A stretch of DNA of 64,000 nucleotides from Lysinibacter sp. HNR (GTDB lineage: Bacteria; Actinomycetota; Actinomycetes; Actinomycetales; Microbacteriaceae). Every line of letters begins with the position of its first letter. Position 1 is the first letter of the stretch. Position numbers and translations under genes: made by a program. This document shows positions 17,701 to 24,972 of this stretch, one piece after another. The notes below the pieces were generated by a model. That model was not told the DNA's origin, ran no database searches, and was given only the letters and a program-made list of their open reading frames with translations. The DNA is taken from NCBI RefSeq assembly GCF_029760935.1, contig NZ_CP121684.1, positions 930,001 to 994,000 of the forward strand, in the 5' to 3' direction.

Positions 17701-18111
17701 AGTAATGAGGAGAGTTCCGCCAAGGTCCGGCGGAAAAAACGAGAAGGAAAAGACTCCGAAATATCTGCGACAGTATCCGAGAATTTGGCTGCTGTCCCCG
17801 TTATTGATGCGTCTGTTGCGCCGGGGGCGTCTTCCGGGGTTGTCTCGGGCTCTGACACTGCTTTGGACGCTTCTGTGGAGACCCCGAGCGCTCCCGCTGT
17901 TTCCGAGGGAATCCCGAACTTTGCTTCGGATGGCTCTGACGCCGCCCCAAACTTGGAGGCACCCGATGCAATCTCCACTGTCGGGCCGGTACGTGATGAT
18001 CGTGACTCAGCTGAAAAGCGTGACTACGAACAGGCCGCACATGACGAGTCAGACCTCGAAGACACCATCATCGAACCCAGAAAAATAGGGGAGGAGCCCA
18101 CCGATGTCTAA
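14704..18111 (+). CDS. giant membrane-anchored family 2 glycosyltransferase
   Basis: This protein of about 1135 residues has three parts. Residues 1-240 form a GT2 domain (VVATNGAARLERTLEGL, LVDNGSTDTTS near 42-52, HDD near 195). Residues about 255-910 hold many hydrophobic segments with extracytoplasmic loops. The last 190 residues are a highly charged, low-complexity tail rich in Ser, Glu, Lys and Pro, expected to be disordered. Such large GT2-membrane fusions are conserved in the whiB2 region of actinobacteria and are thought to build surface polysaccharide. ATG at 14704 is chosen over a TTG at 14683; neither has a strong site. The end overlaps the DUF5719 gene by eight bases, indicating co-translation. 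Substrate is unknown. Confidence 0.85.
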   Translation: MQSRVTALVVATNGAARLERTLEGLTQQTRKPDRIILVDNGSTDTTSAIFADFPADRIISTGEVLPFGAALKAAMQWMTDEVSSGEWLWLLTHDSFPEPEALEVILSTVQRAPSVAIAGPKITSWDRPDHIREIGQTLTRFGARWQLSTEELDQEQRDTQQDSLAVGPVGMLVQRQLWDHLGGFDPALTTHDDGLDLCVRARLAGYRVVVAPESRVRFAGDGVAGPLVSRKMAIARQNYRGARTAQLHRRLAYAPAWAVPFHWLSLLPLAIVRILWYLLRELPGRLPGEIAAAFTVLFSGHKVGNARRSLRSTRTVGWDAIRPLRVDQKTVRTQQMIDREAILARQGRIKHEAHFISTGGLSLLTVSVVFSFVLFYSFFSTTALSGAGLLPLSNNLGDLWASTQYGLQGGGAAVVGPAHPFNFVLAILGTLTFWQPSFSIVLLYFAAIPLSALSAWFWAARVTERPLARGFVGAAWMLSPTLLASLDQGRIAAVIVHILLPCLVMALMGARKSWSAAATSSLLLGIILACAPSLFPAAAVLFVVGLAFSGRGFARVITVAIAPVALYFPLAIAALSQGKPLTAFIDPGVQLPFDPATPTQLLLGFPTAGLAGWNTAFDTLGIGHWPYTIIVAVLVAPLGLLALFGVVFSRGQRAVTGLLLAGVGLASALLVNHFILSSVGAEPVGTWAGPSLSLYWFGLLSLAVATLTVLPKLSETVTALSGLMLFLAVVPVIISIFLGHGALRSADYTVPAVVRAAAQSGQDVGTLVLTPQPDGGVLGEIVRGTGATLDQRSTLSFMSGSLNSGEQDKIEVLGALLSEGSGSQLERLGELGINFVVLSDVSEGKPIASTPTISATTSRIQNALDNNSDVSSVGPTEFGDLWKVSDDVADFTPPTMSRVQETYGHSIWLIQMIVIAGLFLLALPTGAVVEKPPKKKKRKSYAGTSSQKVAPPPVSDSTVGGEASAEKSEKPSEELEKVSESELAVSTRKSRRATRQKQSSNEESSAKVRRKKREGKDSEISATVSENLAAVPVIDASVAPGASSGVVSGSDTALDASVETPSAPAVSEGIPNFASDGSDAAPNLEAPDAISTVGPVRDDRDSAEKRDYEQAAHDESDLEDTIIEPRKIGEEPTDV

Positions 18112-19522
18112 ACAAAAGAAGGCCCTGACCCTATCCGGAAAAATCGTAACGGGTGTTGTTGCGGGAGGACTCACCCTCGGTGCTATATATGCGCTGGGTA
18201 TTGTCAACCTCCCCACGGTGGTGAGAGACCCTGCCTCCGCGACGATTGACACGACTGCCGCCTCACAGTCCGAGATTGCTTGTGTGGGCTCTGTGGTGGA
18301 GATTGGTTTTGATCCGGCAAACCCGCTCAGTATTCAAGACATAGGCGAAGCGCAGATAGTACAGTTTTCATCTGACTCTGCACCGCTTGATAGCTTTCTG
18401 ATCGATAGAGTGGGGGTGAGCGAGCCGAACCCCGCAGCGCAACCCACGGCGGCCTCTCTGTCAGCGCAAGAACGGAGCACTTCGGCGATAGTTCAGAGTC
18501 AGACGGTGGAGAGCGAAACCGTACGCGGTTATACCGCATCCGCCTGCGCGCCCTCTCTGGCGGAGAGTTGGCTTGTTGCCGGGTCTACTGTGCTGGGCTC
18601 ATCATCGCTTGTTTTGCTCACCAACCCCGGAGATGTCACCGCTAACGTGACCCTAACCGTTTACTCGGAGCAGGGACTTGTTGACGCCCCAGGTTCTAGC
18701 AACCTGGTTGTTGAGCCCAAGACACAGCGTGTGATTTCGCTCAACGGATTGGCTCCCAATATAAACGCCTCCGTTATACACGTTCAGTCACGCGGCGGAA
18801 AGATTGCAGCGGCTCTGCAACAAACGCTTTCTCAGGGTATTGATGCCACCGGGCTAGAGACATCTACAGCGGTTGCTGCCCCCTCGCAGAACCCACTAAT
18901 CCCGGGTATTCGGGTCGTGGCGGCGGGCACCGACCACGCGCACGACGATCACGATGATAGCGCGAGGGTTCTTCGTCTCTTCTCACCGGTGAACAAAAAC
19001 TCCACCGTGAAGGCTATCGCCTACGGGGCAGACGGATATTCGCAGGATCTTGGGACCTTCGAGGTGACGCCGTTGATGGTAAATGAATATGTACTCCCGG
19101 AACTTCCGGAGGGCGTCTATACAGTTGGGCTTGAAACAGAGGACCCTATGTTGGGGAGCGTTCGTTTGACCTCTGAGGGCGCCAACGGAGTTTATGATAT
19201 TGCCGCTTTTCAGGCTGCCCAGGCCTTTGAAGGCCCCATGGCGGTTGCAGTTCCTTCGGGACCCAATCCGATTCTCAGTCTCTACAACCCGAAAGCCTCA
19301 AACGCAACCGTGAACCTCACTCGGGGAGATTCTCCGCAGACAATAACGGTTCCCGGGGGCGGGGCTGTGCAGGTATCGTTGGAAGAAGGTGCCGGATATG
19401 GTCTTGACGCTTCAGCACCCATCGTCGCCGGGGTCTCCCTGGCGAATAGCGGTGCTATCAGCGGCTACTTGGTGGAGCCTCCAGCTACCGATGCGGAACC
19501 GCTCACAGTGTATACCCGTTAG
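18104..19522 (+). CDS. DUF5719 family exported protein
   Basis: This 472-residue protein has an N-terminal membrane anchor or uncleaved signal at about residues 9-32 (a hydrophobic stretch after KKALTLSGK) and a beta-rich extracytoplasmic part. Repeated motifs such as LLTNPGDVTANVTLTVYSEQG and LYNPKASNATVNLTRGD look like immunoglobulin-like or beta-sandwich repeats. It overlaps the giant glycosyltransferase by eight bases, and relatives follow that gene in many actinobacteria, so the two probably work together in envelope assembly. A histidine/aspartate cluster (DHAHDDHDD, around 18932-18958) interrupts the otherwise typical composition and could bind metal. No catalytic function is known to me. 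Confidence 0.8.
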   Translation: MSKQKKALTLSGKIVTGVVAGGLTLGAIYALGIVNLPTVVRDPASATIDTTAASQSEIACVGSVVEIGFDPANPLSIQDIGEAQIVQFSSDSAPLDSFLIDRVGVSEPNPAAQPTAASLSAQERSTSAIVQSQTVESETVRGYTASACAPSLAESWLVAGSTVLGSSSLVLLTNPGDVTANVTLTVYSEQGLVDAPGSSNLVVEPKTQRVISLNGLAPNINASVIHVQSRGGKIAAALQQTLSQGIDATGLETSTAVAAPSQNPLIPGIRVVAAGTDHAHDDHDDSARVLRLFSPVNKNSTVKAIAYGADGYSQDLGTFEVTPLMVNEYVLPELPEGVYTVGLETEDPMLGSVRLTSEGANGVYDIAAFQAAQAFEGPMAVAVPSGPNPILSLYNPKASNATVNLTRGDSPQTITVPGGGAVQVSLEEGAGYGLDASAPIVAGVSLANSGAISGYLVEPPATDAEPLTVYTR

Positions 19523-19534
19523 GGGAGAGACGCT

Positions 19535-19987
19535 TTAGTAATACCTATCGCCATTGGGCGGTAGGAGTTCCCAGGGTTCTTTGCCCAGGTACTCTGCTAT
19601 CGCGCTGTACACCGCGTACTCGATGAACATTCGCCGTTGGAGAGCATCTTCCATGTGCAGGTCACCGGAGCGTTGTAGCGGCACTCGAAAGAACGTGATG
19701 CGTTTTGATGCTCTGGTGACGCGCCACAGCTGTGGTTTTTCCGAGTCTTTCTCAATACTGTCGGTCGGAACTGAGACAAAATCAAACTGTACGGAGTTGA
19801 GTTGTTCCGGCCACAGAGATCTCAGATATTCCACGGTTCCACCCGCGATGCGATCGAAGAGGGCGATCCTATTGTTGAGAATGGGAAGCTCGGGTCCGAG
19901 TACGGGCGAGCGCAGGTCTCGACCGTGGCGGGAGGAGAACGTTTCCCGTTGGGTAACACGGGAGGTTTCACGTCGAGAATCGCTCAT
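19535..19987 (-). CDS. metallopeptidase-family-like protein (Rv3259 type)
   Basis: This 150-residue protein lies in the position, next to DUF3499 and downstream of whiB, where actinobacteria carry a protein labelled metallopeptidase family (Rv3259 in M. tuberculosis). Matching blocks are the central FDFVSVPTDS, the RITFFRVPLQR segment and a C-terminal helix ending AEYLGKEPWEL. The HExxH zinc motif expected of an active zincin is absent: the corresponding helix reads FIEYAVYSAIAEYLG. Catalysis is therefore doubtful and a structural or regulatory role is more likely. The ATG start at 19987 is 37 bases from the divergent DUF3499 start, so they share a promoter region. Confidence 0.75.
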   Translation of the reverse strand: MSDSRRETSRVTQRETFSSRHGRDLRSPVLGPELPILNNRIALFDRIAGGTVEYLRSLWPEQLNSVQFDFVSVPTDSIEKDSEKPQLWRVTRASKRITFFRVPLQRSGDLHMEDALQRRMFIEYAVYSAIAEYLGKEPWELLPPNGDRYY

Positions 19988-20024
19988 GGCTCAACTTTAC
20001 CCCCATCCGGGGTACCCTTGATGG

Positions 20025-20300
20025 GTGCATGCAAGACTGTGTTCCAAGACAACGTGTCAGCGTCCAGCTGTGTATTCCCTCACCTACGACTATCAGGGAT
20101 GTTCAATAGCGATTGGTCCGTTGAGCTTAGAAGCTGACCCCAATAGCTACGATCTCTGCCAGACGCACGGGGAACACCTCACCCCTCCCAGCGGTTGGAA
20201 GCTCTATCGTCACGATCTTTTGCGCGGCGTAAATGCAGGGAACGGCATGCCGAGTACAACGGGTAGTGACTCCGCAGATAGTCATCGGGTACGTCAGTGA
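20025..20300 (+). CDS. DUF3499 family protein
   Basis: This 91-residue protein has two potential metal-binding elements: CSKTTCQRPAVYSL at the N-terminus and SYDLCQTHGEHLTPP near 40-54, a Cys/His arrangement that resembles a small zinc ribbon. This is the DUF3499 family, found almost only in actinobacteria and always near whiB2 and the metallopeptidase-like gene. The start is GTG. Its end overlaps the start of the ABC transporter gene by four bases, so the two are translationally coupled here. Function is not known. Confidence 0.88.
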   Translation: MHARLCSKTTCQRPAVYSLTYDYQGCSIAIGPLSLEADPNSYDLCQTHGEHLTPPSGWKLYRHDLLRGVNAGNGMPSTTGSDSADSHRVRQ

Positions 20301-22249
20301 GTAGCATCGGTAGGGTTGGTGGTGGGCGGGGGCGGATAAGCTCCTCTGATGAAGACCTTCAGCGTAAACTCAACGCGCAAGCCCCTGTCATTACACATCT
20401 CTTTTCGCGGATTTCTCGGCTCTTTAATAACTATCGTCCACAATTGATTTTCATCGTTGTGCTTGTGTTGAGCGGGGCAGCGCTGAGTGTCATCCCCCCG
20501 CTTCTCATTGAATCACTTTTTGATGACGCGCTCTTCCCAGAGTCCGGGGTAAACATTCCTCTTCTGACGAACCTGGTTCTTTTAATGGTGGGACTCTACC
20601 TGGCCTCGGCGGCGTTGGGCGTATGGCAGACCTACCTCACGGCAACAGTGGGAAACAGCGTTATGGGTGAGTTGCGGGTGCGCATGTTTGAACACTTGCA
20701 GCGCATGGAACTTAATTTTTTTACGCGGACAAAAACGGGGACCATCCAGTCGCGGCTGCAAAACGATGTAGGGGGAGTAGCAAACGTTCTCACCAACGCG
20801 GTTTCCAACGTCTTGGGGAACACGGTAACGGTCATTGCGGCTGCCGTGGCTATGCTCCTGCTGAGCTGGCAAATGACCATTATCGCTTTTGTTCTCATGC
20901 CCGTCCTGGTGATGATTCAACGTAGAATCGGTCGGGTGCGGGCAAAGATTGCCTCTGCCACGGTGGAGTCACTTGCCGACATGACGGCCATCACCCAGGA
21001 GACGCTGAGCGTTTCGGGGGTTCTGCTTTCAAAGAGTTTTGACCGGCAGTCGTTCGAAACGGATCGGTACCGCGCCGCGAATCGGGCACAGATTCGCTTG
21101 CAGGTACGGCAGGCGATGAGCGGTCAGTGGTTTTTTGCAACCGTAAACATCATCCTGTCGAGTATTCCCGCCGTTATTTATCTGGTTGCGGGAGTGATGA
21201 TTGGGAGCGGTTACGTTGAGCTCACCGCGGGAACTATCGTGGCCTTTACTGCCGCCCAGTCGCGGCTCATGTTTCCTCTATTGGGTCTGATGCGTGTGGC
21301 TCTTGACATGCAAACCTCCTCGGGCCTTTTTGCGCGGATCTTTGAGTATCTTGATATGACACCGGCCATTGTTGATCGCGAGGGTGCTCGGGTTCTCTCA
21401 GAGCGCTTGGGGGCGATTGAATTCACAAACGTGGCGTTTCGCTATCCCGTTGACGGGGAGGATAAGAGTCGTGGGGGCGAAAAGGGTGGCGGGAGCGAGA
21501 AAAGCGTCGGGTTTGAGATTGAGGCCTCCACGTCTGAAAACACCCTCGACGGGGTTTCTCTTCGAATAGAGGAGGGACAGTTTGTCGCCTTTGTGGGACC
21601 GTCTGGTTCGGGGAAAACAACGTTGAGCTATCTGGTGCCACGGTTTTATGATGCCACCTCGGGTTCCGTGCGTATCGGTGGGGAAGATGTGCGTGACCTT
21701 CAATTGAGTTCCCTTGTTTCTCGTATCGGAATTGTCAGTCAAGAAACCTATCTTTTTCACGATACCATTGCTCAAAATTTCCGTTACGCAAAACCGGAGG
21801 CCACCAACGAGGAGATCATCGCTGCCGCGCGGATGGCCAATATACACGAAACGATTGTGTCGTTTCCAGACGGTTATAACACGGTTGTGGGGGAGCGCGG
21901 GTATCGATTATCCGGAGGCGAGAAGCAGCGTGTGGCAATCGCTCGAGTTCTGCTCAAAGACCCGGACATCCTTATTCTGGATGAGGCAACCAGCGCTTTA
22001 GACTCTAACTCCGAACGAATCGTGCAGCAGGCACTAGACACCGTATCACGGGGACGCACCACACTGTCGATTGCGCATCGATTATCAACCGTGAGTGCGG
22101 CGGATCGTATCTTTGTGATGGAGAAGGGCCGTATCGTTGAGCAGGGAACTCACACGGAGTTACTGGGTGCGGGCGGGCTGTACACAGAACTCTACGAGGG
22201 ACAGCGCCTAGACGGCTCGGGTGGGGTGCCCGGGGAGGTCGTTCCATGA
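20297..22249 (+). CDS. ABC exporter, fused membrane and ATPase domains
   Basis: This 650-residue half-transporter has six membrane segments at about residues 45-330 and a nucleotide-binding domain at about 375-630. The ATPase motifs are intact: GPSGSGKTT (Walker A, about 435), LSGGEKQR (signature, about 540), LILDEATSALD (Walker B, about 560) and an AHRLS switch histidine. It probably works as a homodimer that exports a lipid, glycolipid, peptide or drug (MsbA/MdlB-like layout). A 30-residue Gly/Ser/Lys-rich insertion (around 395-425) separates the first ATPase strand from Walker A. The GTG start overlaps the DUF3499 stop. The substrate cannot be read from sequence. Confidence 0.9.
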   Translation: MSSIGRVGGGRGRISSSDEDLQRKLNAQAPVITHLFSRISRLFNNYRPQLIFIVVLVLSGAALSVIPPLLIESLFDDALFPESGVNIPLLTNLVLLMVGLYLASAALGVWQTYLTATVGNSVMGELRVRMFEHLQRMELNFFTRTKTGTIQSRLQNDVGGVANVLTNAVSNVLGNTVTVIAAAVAMLLLSWQMTIIAFVLMPVLVMIQRRIGRVRAKIASATVESLADMTAITQETLSVSGVLLSKSFDRQSFETDRYRAANRAQIRLQVRQAMSGQWFFATVNIILSSIPAVIYLVAGVMIGSGYVELTAGTIVAFTAAQSRLMFPLLGLMRVALDMQTSSGLFARIFEYLDMTPAIVDREGARVLSERLGAIEFTNVAFRYPVDGEDKSRGGEKGGGSEKSVGFEIEASTSENTLDGVSLRIEEGQFVAFVGPSGSGKTTLSYLVPRFYDATSGSVRIGGEDVRDLQLSSLVSRIGIVSQETYLFHDTIAQNFRYAKPEATNEEIIAAARMANIHETIVSFPDGYNTVVGERGYRLSGGEKQRVAIARVLLKDPDILILDEATSALDSNSERIVQQALDTVSRGRTTLSIAHRLSTVSAADRIFVMEKGRIVEQGTHTELLGAGGLYTELYEGQRLDGSGGVPGEVVP

Positions 22250-22564
22250 CGGCTTGGGTTTGTCCCCATATAACCCTGGGTATGGCTTAGGCTGTGCGAA
22301 TGCGGCTTGGCTTCGTGCGGTAAAGGCTAGGTGCCCGATCAAACAGGCTCATGAGTGATCGGGTGCTTAGTATGTGGGTCCGGGGGTCGAACCCGCAACC
22401 GCGGTATGCAAAGGGTCTAGTGCACAAGCCTTCAGGAGGAACCAAGCAATAGTGAGTCACCAAACGTGGTTTCGTTGAGAAAATGTTAACGACATTGAAA
22501 AGCAATTCATGCTAAGGTTTTTCTGTTTAATTATTTTTCTGTATGGTGGAAAAGTGGTTTATAC
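22250..22564. other. gene-free stretch with hairpin and tRNA-like scar
   Basis: No convincing coding frame is present. CCCGATC (22334-22340) can pair with GATCGGG (22357-22363), a possible terminator for the ABC gene. Next to it is a tRNA-like 3' half (listed separately). The last 70 bases before the LRR gene are AT-rich and may carry its promoter. Confidence 0.5.
22377..22430 (-). pseudogene. tRNA-like 3'-half remnant
   Basis: Read on the minus strand, this stretch contains a full T-arm (GCGGGTTCGACCCCCG) and an acceptor-like end. Sixteen bases (22381-22396) are identical to the T-arm of the intact tRNA-Lys at 24753-24768. No 5' acceptor strand, D-arm or paired anticodon stem can be built, so it is not a working tRNA. 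It could be an old integration scar or a decayed tRNA gene. T-arms are conserved between tRNAs, so the identity alone does not prove duplication. Confidence 0.45.
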
Positions 22565-22612
22565 ATGAAACCTCGCCGTGGTATGGTAGCTTGAATCGCA
22601 GCTTGTATTGTT
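22565..22612 (+). other. severed signal-peptide start of the LRR gene (in-frame TGA)
   Basis: ATG at 22565 opens the same frame as the LRR protein and encodes MKPRRGMVA, a typical positively charged signal-peptide head, then meets TGA at 22592-22594. After the stop the frame continues IAACIVVAGALC..., the hydrophobic core, ending in SPAYAAD, a good signal-peptidase site. A single base change (for example TGG to TGA) would explain it. Confidence 0.7.
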
Positions 22613-23941
22613 GTGGCCGGGGCACTGTGTGTTGCGTCACCCGCATATGCTGCTGACGTGGATATTCCCGACGACAACCTGAGAGCGTGTATCAATACGC
22701 TGCTCGGTCAAGCTCCCCAGGATCCTATTACAGAGGCTCAAGCACAAGAAATAAGAATCCTTGTATGTCCTTTCCAGGGAATTATCAGCATTGAAGGACT
22801 CGAGTCCTTCATAAACCTCTTTAGCCTGAACCTGTACGACAACCAGATTAGTGATGTTTCCCCGTTGTCCACACTGGTCAACCTCACCCAGCTAGCCCTG
22901 GACAAAAACCAGATTAGTGACGTGTCTCCGTTGTCCACACTGGTCAACCTGACCCAGCTGGGCCTGTACGACAACCAGATTAGTGATGTTTCCTCGCTGT
23001 CCACACTGGTCAACCTCAACTACCTGTACCTGAACAAGAACCAGATTAGTGACGTTTCCTCACTGTCCACGCTCGTCAACCTCAACTACCTGGATCTGAA
23101 AAAGAACCAGGTTAGTGACGTGTCTCCGCTGTCTACACTCGTCAAAGTCTTCAACCTGTACCTGGACGAGAACCAGGTTAGTGATGTGTCTCCGTTGTCC
23201 GCACTCGTCAGACTTAGCTACCTACACCTGGACGAGAATCAGATTAGTGACGTGTCTCCGCTGTCCACACTGGTCAACCTCAACCACCTGTACCTGAAAA
23301 AGAATCAGATTAGTGACGTGTCTCCGCTGTCTACACTCGTTAACCTCAATTACCTGTACCTGGACGAGAACCAGGTTAGTGACGTGTCTCCGTTGTCCAC
23401 ACTGGTCCACCTCAACTACCTGTACCTGAAAAAGAATCAGATTAGTGACGTGTCCTCGTTGTCCACACTGATATCTATCATTGAGGCTGAGGGTCAAAGT
23501 ATTGTTTTGCCCCCAATCGTGCAGGGTGATACTCAGGATAGTCCAGTGATTGGGTTTAGCGGTGAGTCTGATGTGCTGCCAGTGGTCTCAAAGACCGGTT
23601 CCGCAGAGGTTGCTTCTAATGGGTTGTCTTGGACGTATACAGCAGTCGGTTCTAATACCCTGACTTGGGATTGGCAGAACGGTGGCGGGTCAATTTTTTC
23701 CGGGACGATCACTCAGGAATCAATCTCGCTCCCCACTCCTCCAGTTCCCCAGCCAAATAACCCGCCGGTACCATCTGTAGTGAACCCGACACAACCCACG
23801 GTGAGCGGCCACAAGCACGGTGGTATGCTTGCGAGCACAGGTACTTGTGAACTGTCACTGCTGAGCTTTTTCAGTGGTGTGCTCACTCTGGCTGGTGCGG
23901 CACTCTATGGACGTGATCTGAGAATGCGTCGTCGAGTCTAA
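22613..23941 (+). CDS. leucine-rich-repeat surface protein with LAxTG sorting signal
   Basis: As readable today this is a 442-residue frame from a GTG at 22613. It has the end of a signal peptide, then a cap region, ten 22-residue leucine-rich repeats carrying NQ(I/V)SDVS, and an Ig-like or beta domain (about 295-375). A proline-rich linker follows, then LASTG, a hydrophobic segment and a basic tail (RDLRMRRRV). The layout is that of an internalin-like adhesin attached to the wall by a class E-type sortase, which uses LAxTG in actinobacteria. The true start is probably ATG at 22565, cut off by a TGA, so the protein may be unsecreted or rescued by the GTG. It stands alone between a tRNA-like scar and IS remains, with repeats unlike its neighbours, suggesting acquired DNA. 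Confidence 0.75.
   Translation: MAGALCVASPAYAADVDIPDDNLRACINTLLGQAPQDPITEAQAQEIRILVCPFQGIISIEGLESFINLFSLNLYDNQISDVSPLSTLVNLTQLALDKNQISDVSPLSTLVNLTQLGLYDNQISDVSSLSTLVNLNYLYLNKNQISDVSSLSTLVNLNYLDLKKNQVSDVSPLSTLVKVFNLYLDENQVSDVSPLSALVRLSYLHLDENQISDVSPLSTLVNLNHLYLKKNQISDVSPLSTLVNLNYLYLDENQVSDVSPLSTLVHLNYLYLKKNQISDVSSLSTLISIIEAEGQSIVLPPIVQGDTQDSPVIGFSGESDVLPVVSKTGSAEVASNGLSWTYTAVGSNTLTWDWQNGGGSIFSGTITQESISLPTPPVPQPNNPPVPSVVNPTQPTVSGHKHGGMLASTGTCELSLLSFFSGVLTLAGAALYGRDLRMRRRV
22841..23470 (+). repeat. tandem 66-base repeats encoding LRRs
   Basis: Ten units begin at 22841 and recur exactly every 66 bases (22907, 22973, 23039, 23105, 23171, 23237, 23303, 23369, 23435). The block around AACCAG(A/G)TTAGTGA and the following TCCACACTGGTCAA are nearly identical between units, while four to six codons vary. 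Such arrays can gain or lose units by recombination. Confidence 0.9.
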
Positions 23942-24204
23942 ACTGTCATAAACACTACCTGTGCTTTGCCCTTATCTCTGGTGGTGCGAGCGCCGCGGCC
24001 ATGCCGTAATCCACCGTCGTATGTTGTCAGCTTTTATCCACGTTTTTCCCTATATTGTTTAGCTGAGTACGCGCGTAATGATCACGCCGCTTACAGATGT
24101 GATTATTGCCATGCCTGCTACAGGAATCCAGGCTATGCGGTATAGCCGAAGCACCGTCGGCAAGAGTTTCTCGCGTTTTTGCAGGCTAACTTTGCCTATC
24201 CCGA
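23942..24204. other. gene-free stretch after the LRR gene
   Basis: I see no supported gene, tRNA or clear hairpin here. Composition shifts to more AT than the flanks. It may be decayed DNA continuous with the IS630 remnant that follows. Confidence 0.4.
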
Positions 24205-24530
24205 GTAGAAACTGCATCTGATACTAGACAACTACCTGACCTACAAGACTCCCGAGCTTTACTAGTGGCTTCGGAAGCATCTTCGTATCCACGCCCCTTA
24301 TCCACGCCCCTTGTACCCGAACATCGGGGTTCTGGTTGAATCTCGTTGAGGGTCTGGTTCGGAATCATCGATAAGTAGGCCATCCATCGGGGGATCTTAA
24401 CCGGAGTGAAAGATCTCAACGCGAAGATACGACAGTTCATCGTTGGTTGGAATGACCCCAAGCACCCTGTCGTTTGGACTAAGGATCCAGAGGAAATCCT
24501 TGCGAGGTCGACCCCAAACAAACTTCAGCA
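24205..24530 (+). pseudogene. IS630-family transposase remnant, multiply broken
   Basis: Translating across frames gives LHLILDNYLTYKTPEL (second catalytic Asp of the DDE triad), then WLRKHLRIHAP, then in another frame TSGFWLNLVEGLVRN (catalytic Glu). A third frame gives GVKDLNAKIRQFIVGWNDP followed by FVWTKDPEEIL-like residues (here VVWTKDPEEIL). These are the ordered C-terminal blocks of IS630 transposases. At least two frameshifts and several in-frame stops (TAG near 24262, TAA near 24373) separate them, and the N-terminal half is missing. It is a dead relic and marks past mobile-element activity beside the LRR gene. Confidence 0.75.
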
Positions 24531-24714
24531 ATGCGACACTAGGGCGCTCATCCCAGACGATTACGGATCTTCACTACATTGAGCGCGAGCGGATTGTACG
24601 CGATTCTGGTTCCGTCCTGAGATCATTACCCCTGCTCTCTTCGGGATGGAAAACCAATTTCAAGTCGATGGATAAACGACGGATTGGGGAAAATAGATCA
24701 TTTCGTAAAAATGA

Positions 24715-24740
24715 AAATCCCCCGATTTCTCGGGGGATTT
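24715..24740 (-). terminator. terminator of the tRNA-Lys transcript
   Basis: An 11-bp perfect stem, AAATCCCCCGA (24715-24725) with TCGGGGGATTT (24730-24740), has a four-base loop. On the minus strand it is followed by a U-rich run. It lies four bases past the tRNA-Lys 3' end and fits a strong intrinsic terminator. Confidence 0.8.
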
Positions 24741-24743
24741 CGG

Positions 24744-24816
24744 TGGGCCCGGCGGGGGTCGAACCCGCGACCCGCGGATTAAAAGTCCGATGCTCTGCCA
24801 ACTGAGCTACAGGCCC
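24744..24816 (-). tRNA. tRNA-Lys, anticodon UUU
   Basis: The cloverleaf is complete on the minus strand: acceptor GGGCCTG paired with CGGGCCC (one G-U), D-arm with AGTTGGCAGA, anticodon loop CTTTTAA, and a T-arm with TTCGACC. The discriminator base is A. The three bases that follow read CCG, so CCA is not encoded and must be added enzymatically. A terminator hairpin follows. Confidence 0.96.
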
Positions 24817-24972
24817 GACTCATCTAACTTACCCTGTTTAGGGCCCAGATGCTTAATCGAGAGGCTGGTATTTTCAAATTTTTTACTCGGTGCGTGTGAA
24901 CTATGCTGAATAATCGCGGAGCGGTAACTTTAACAGCTAGACTTCAGGCGAGTTTGATCTAATCTATATCCT

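Noticed and set aside
22377-22430. A functional tRNA on the minus strand
   Set aside because: Only the T-arm and part of an acceptor end can be formed; no 5' acceptor strand or anticodon stem pairs.
22841-23470. Regular 66-base repeats as a CRISPR array
   Set aside because: The repeats are in one reading frame, encode LRR consensus residues and have no distinct repeat-spacer division.
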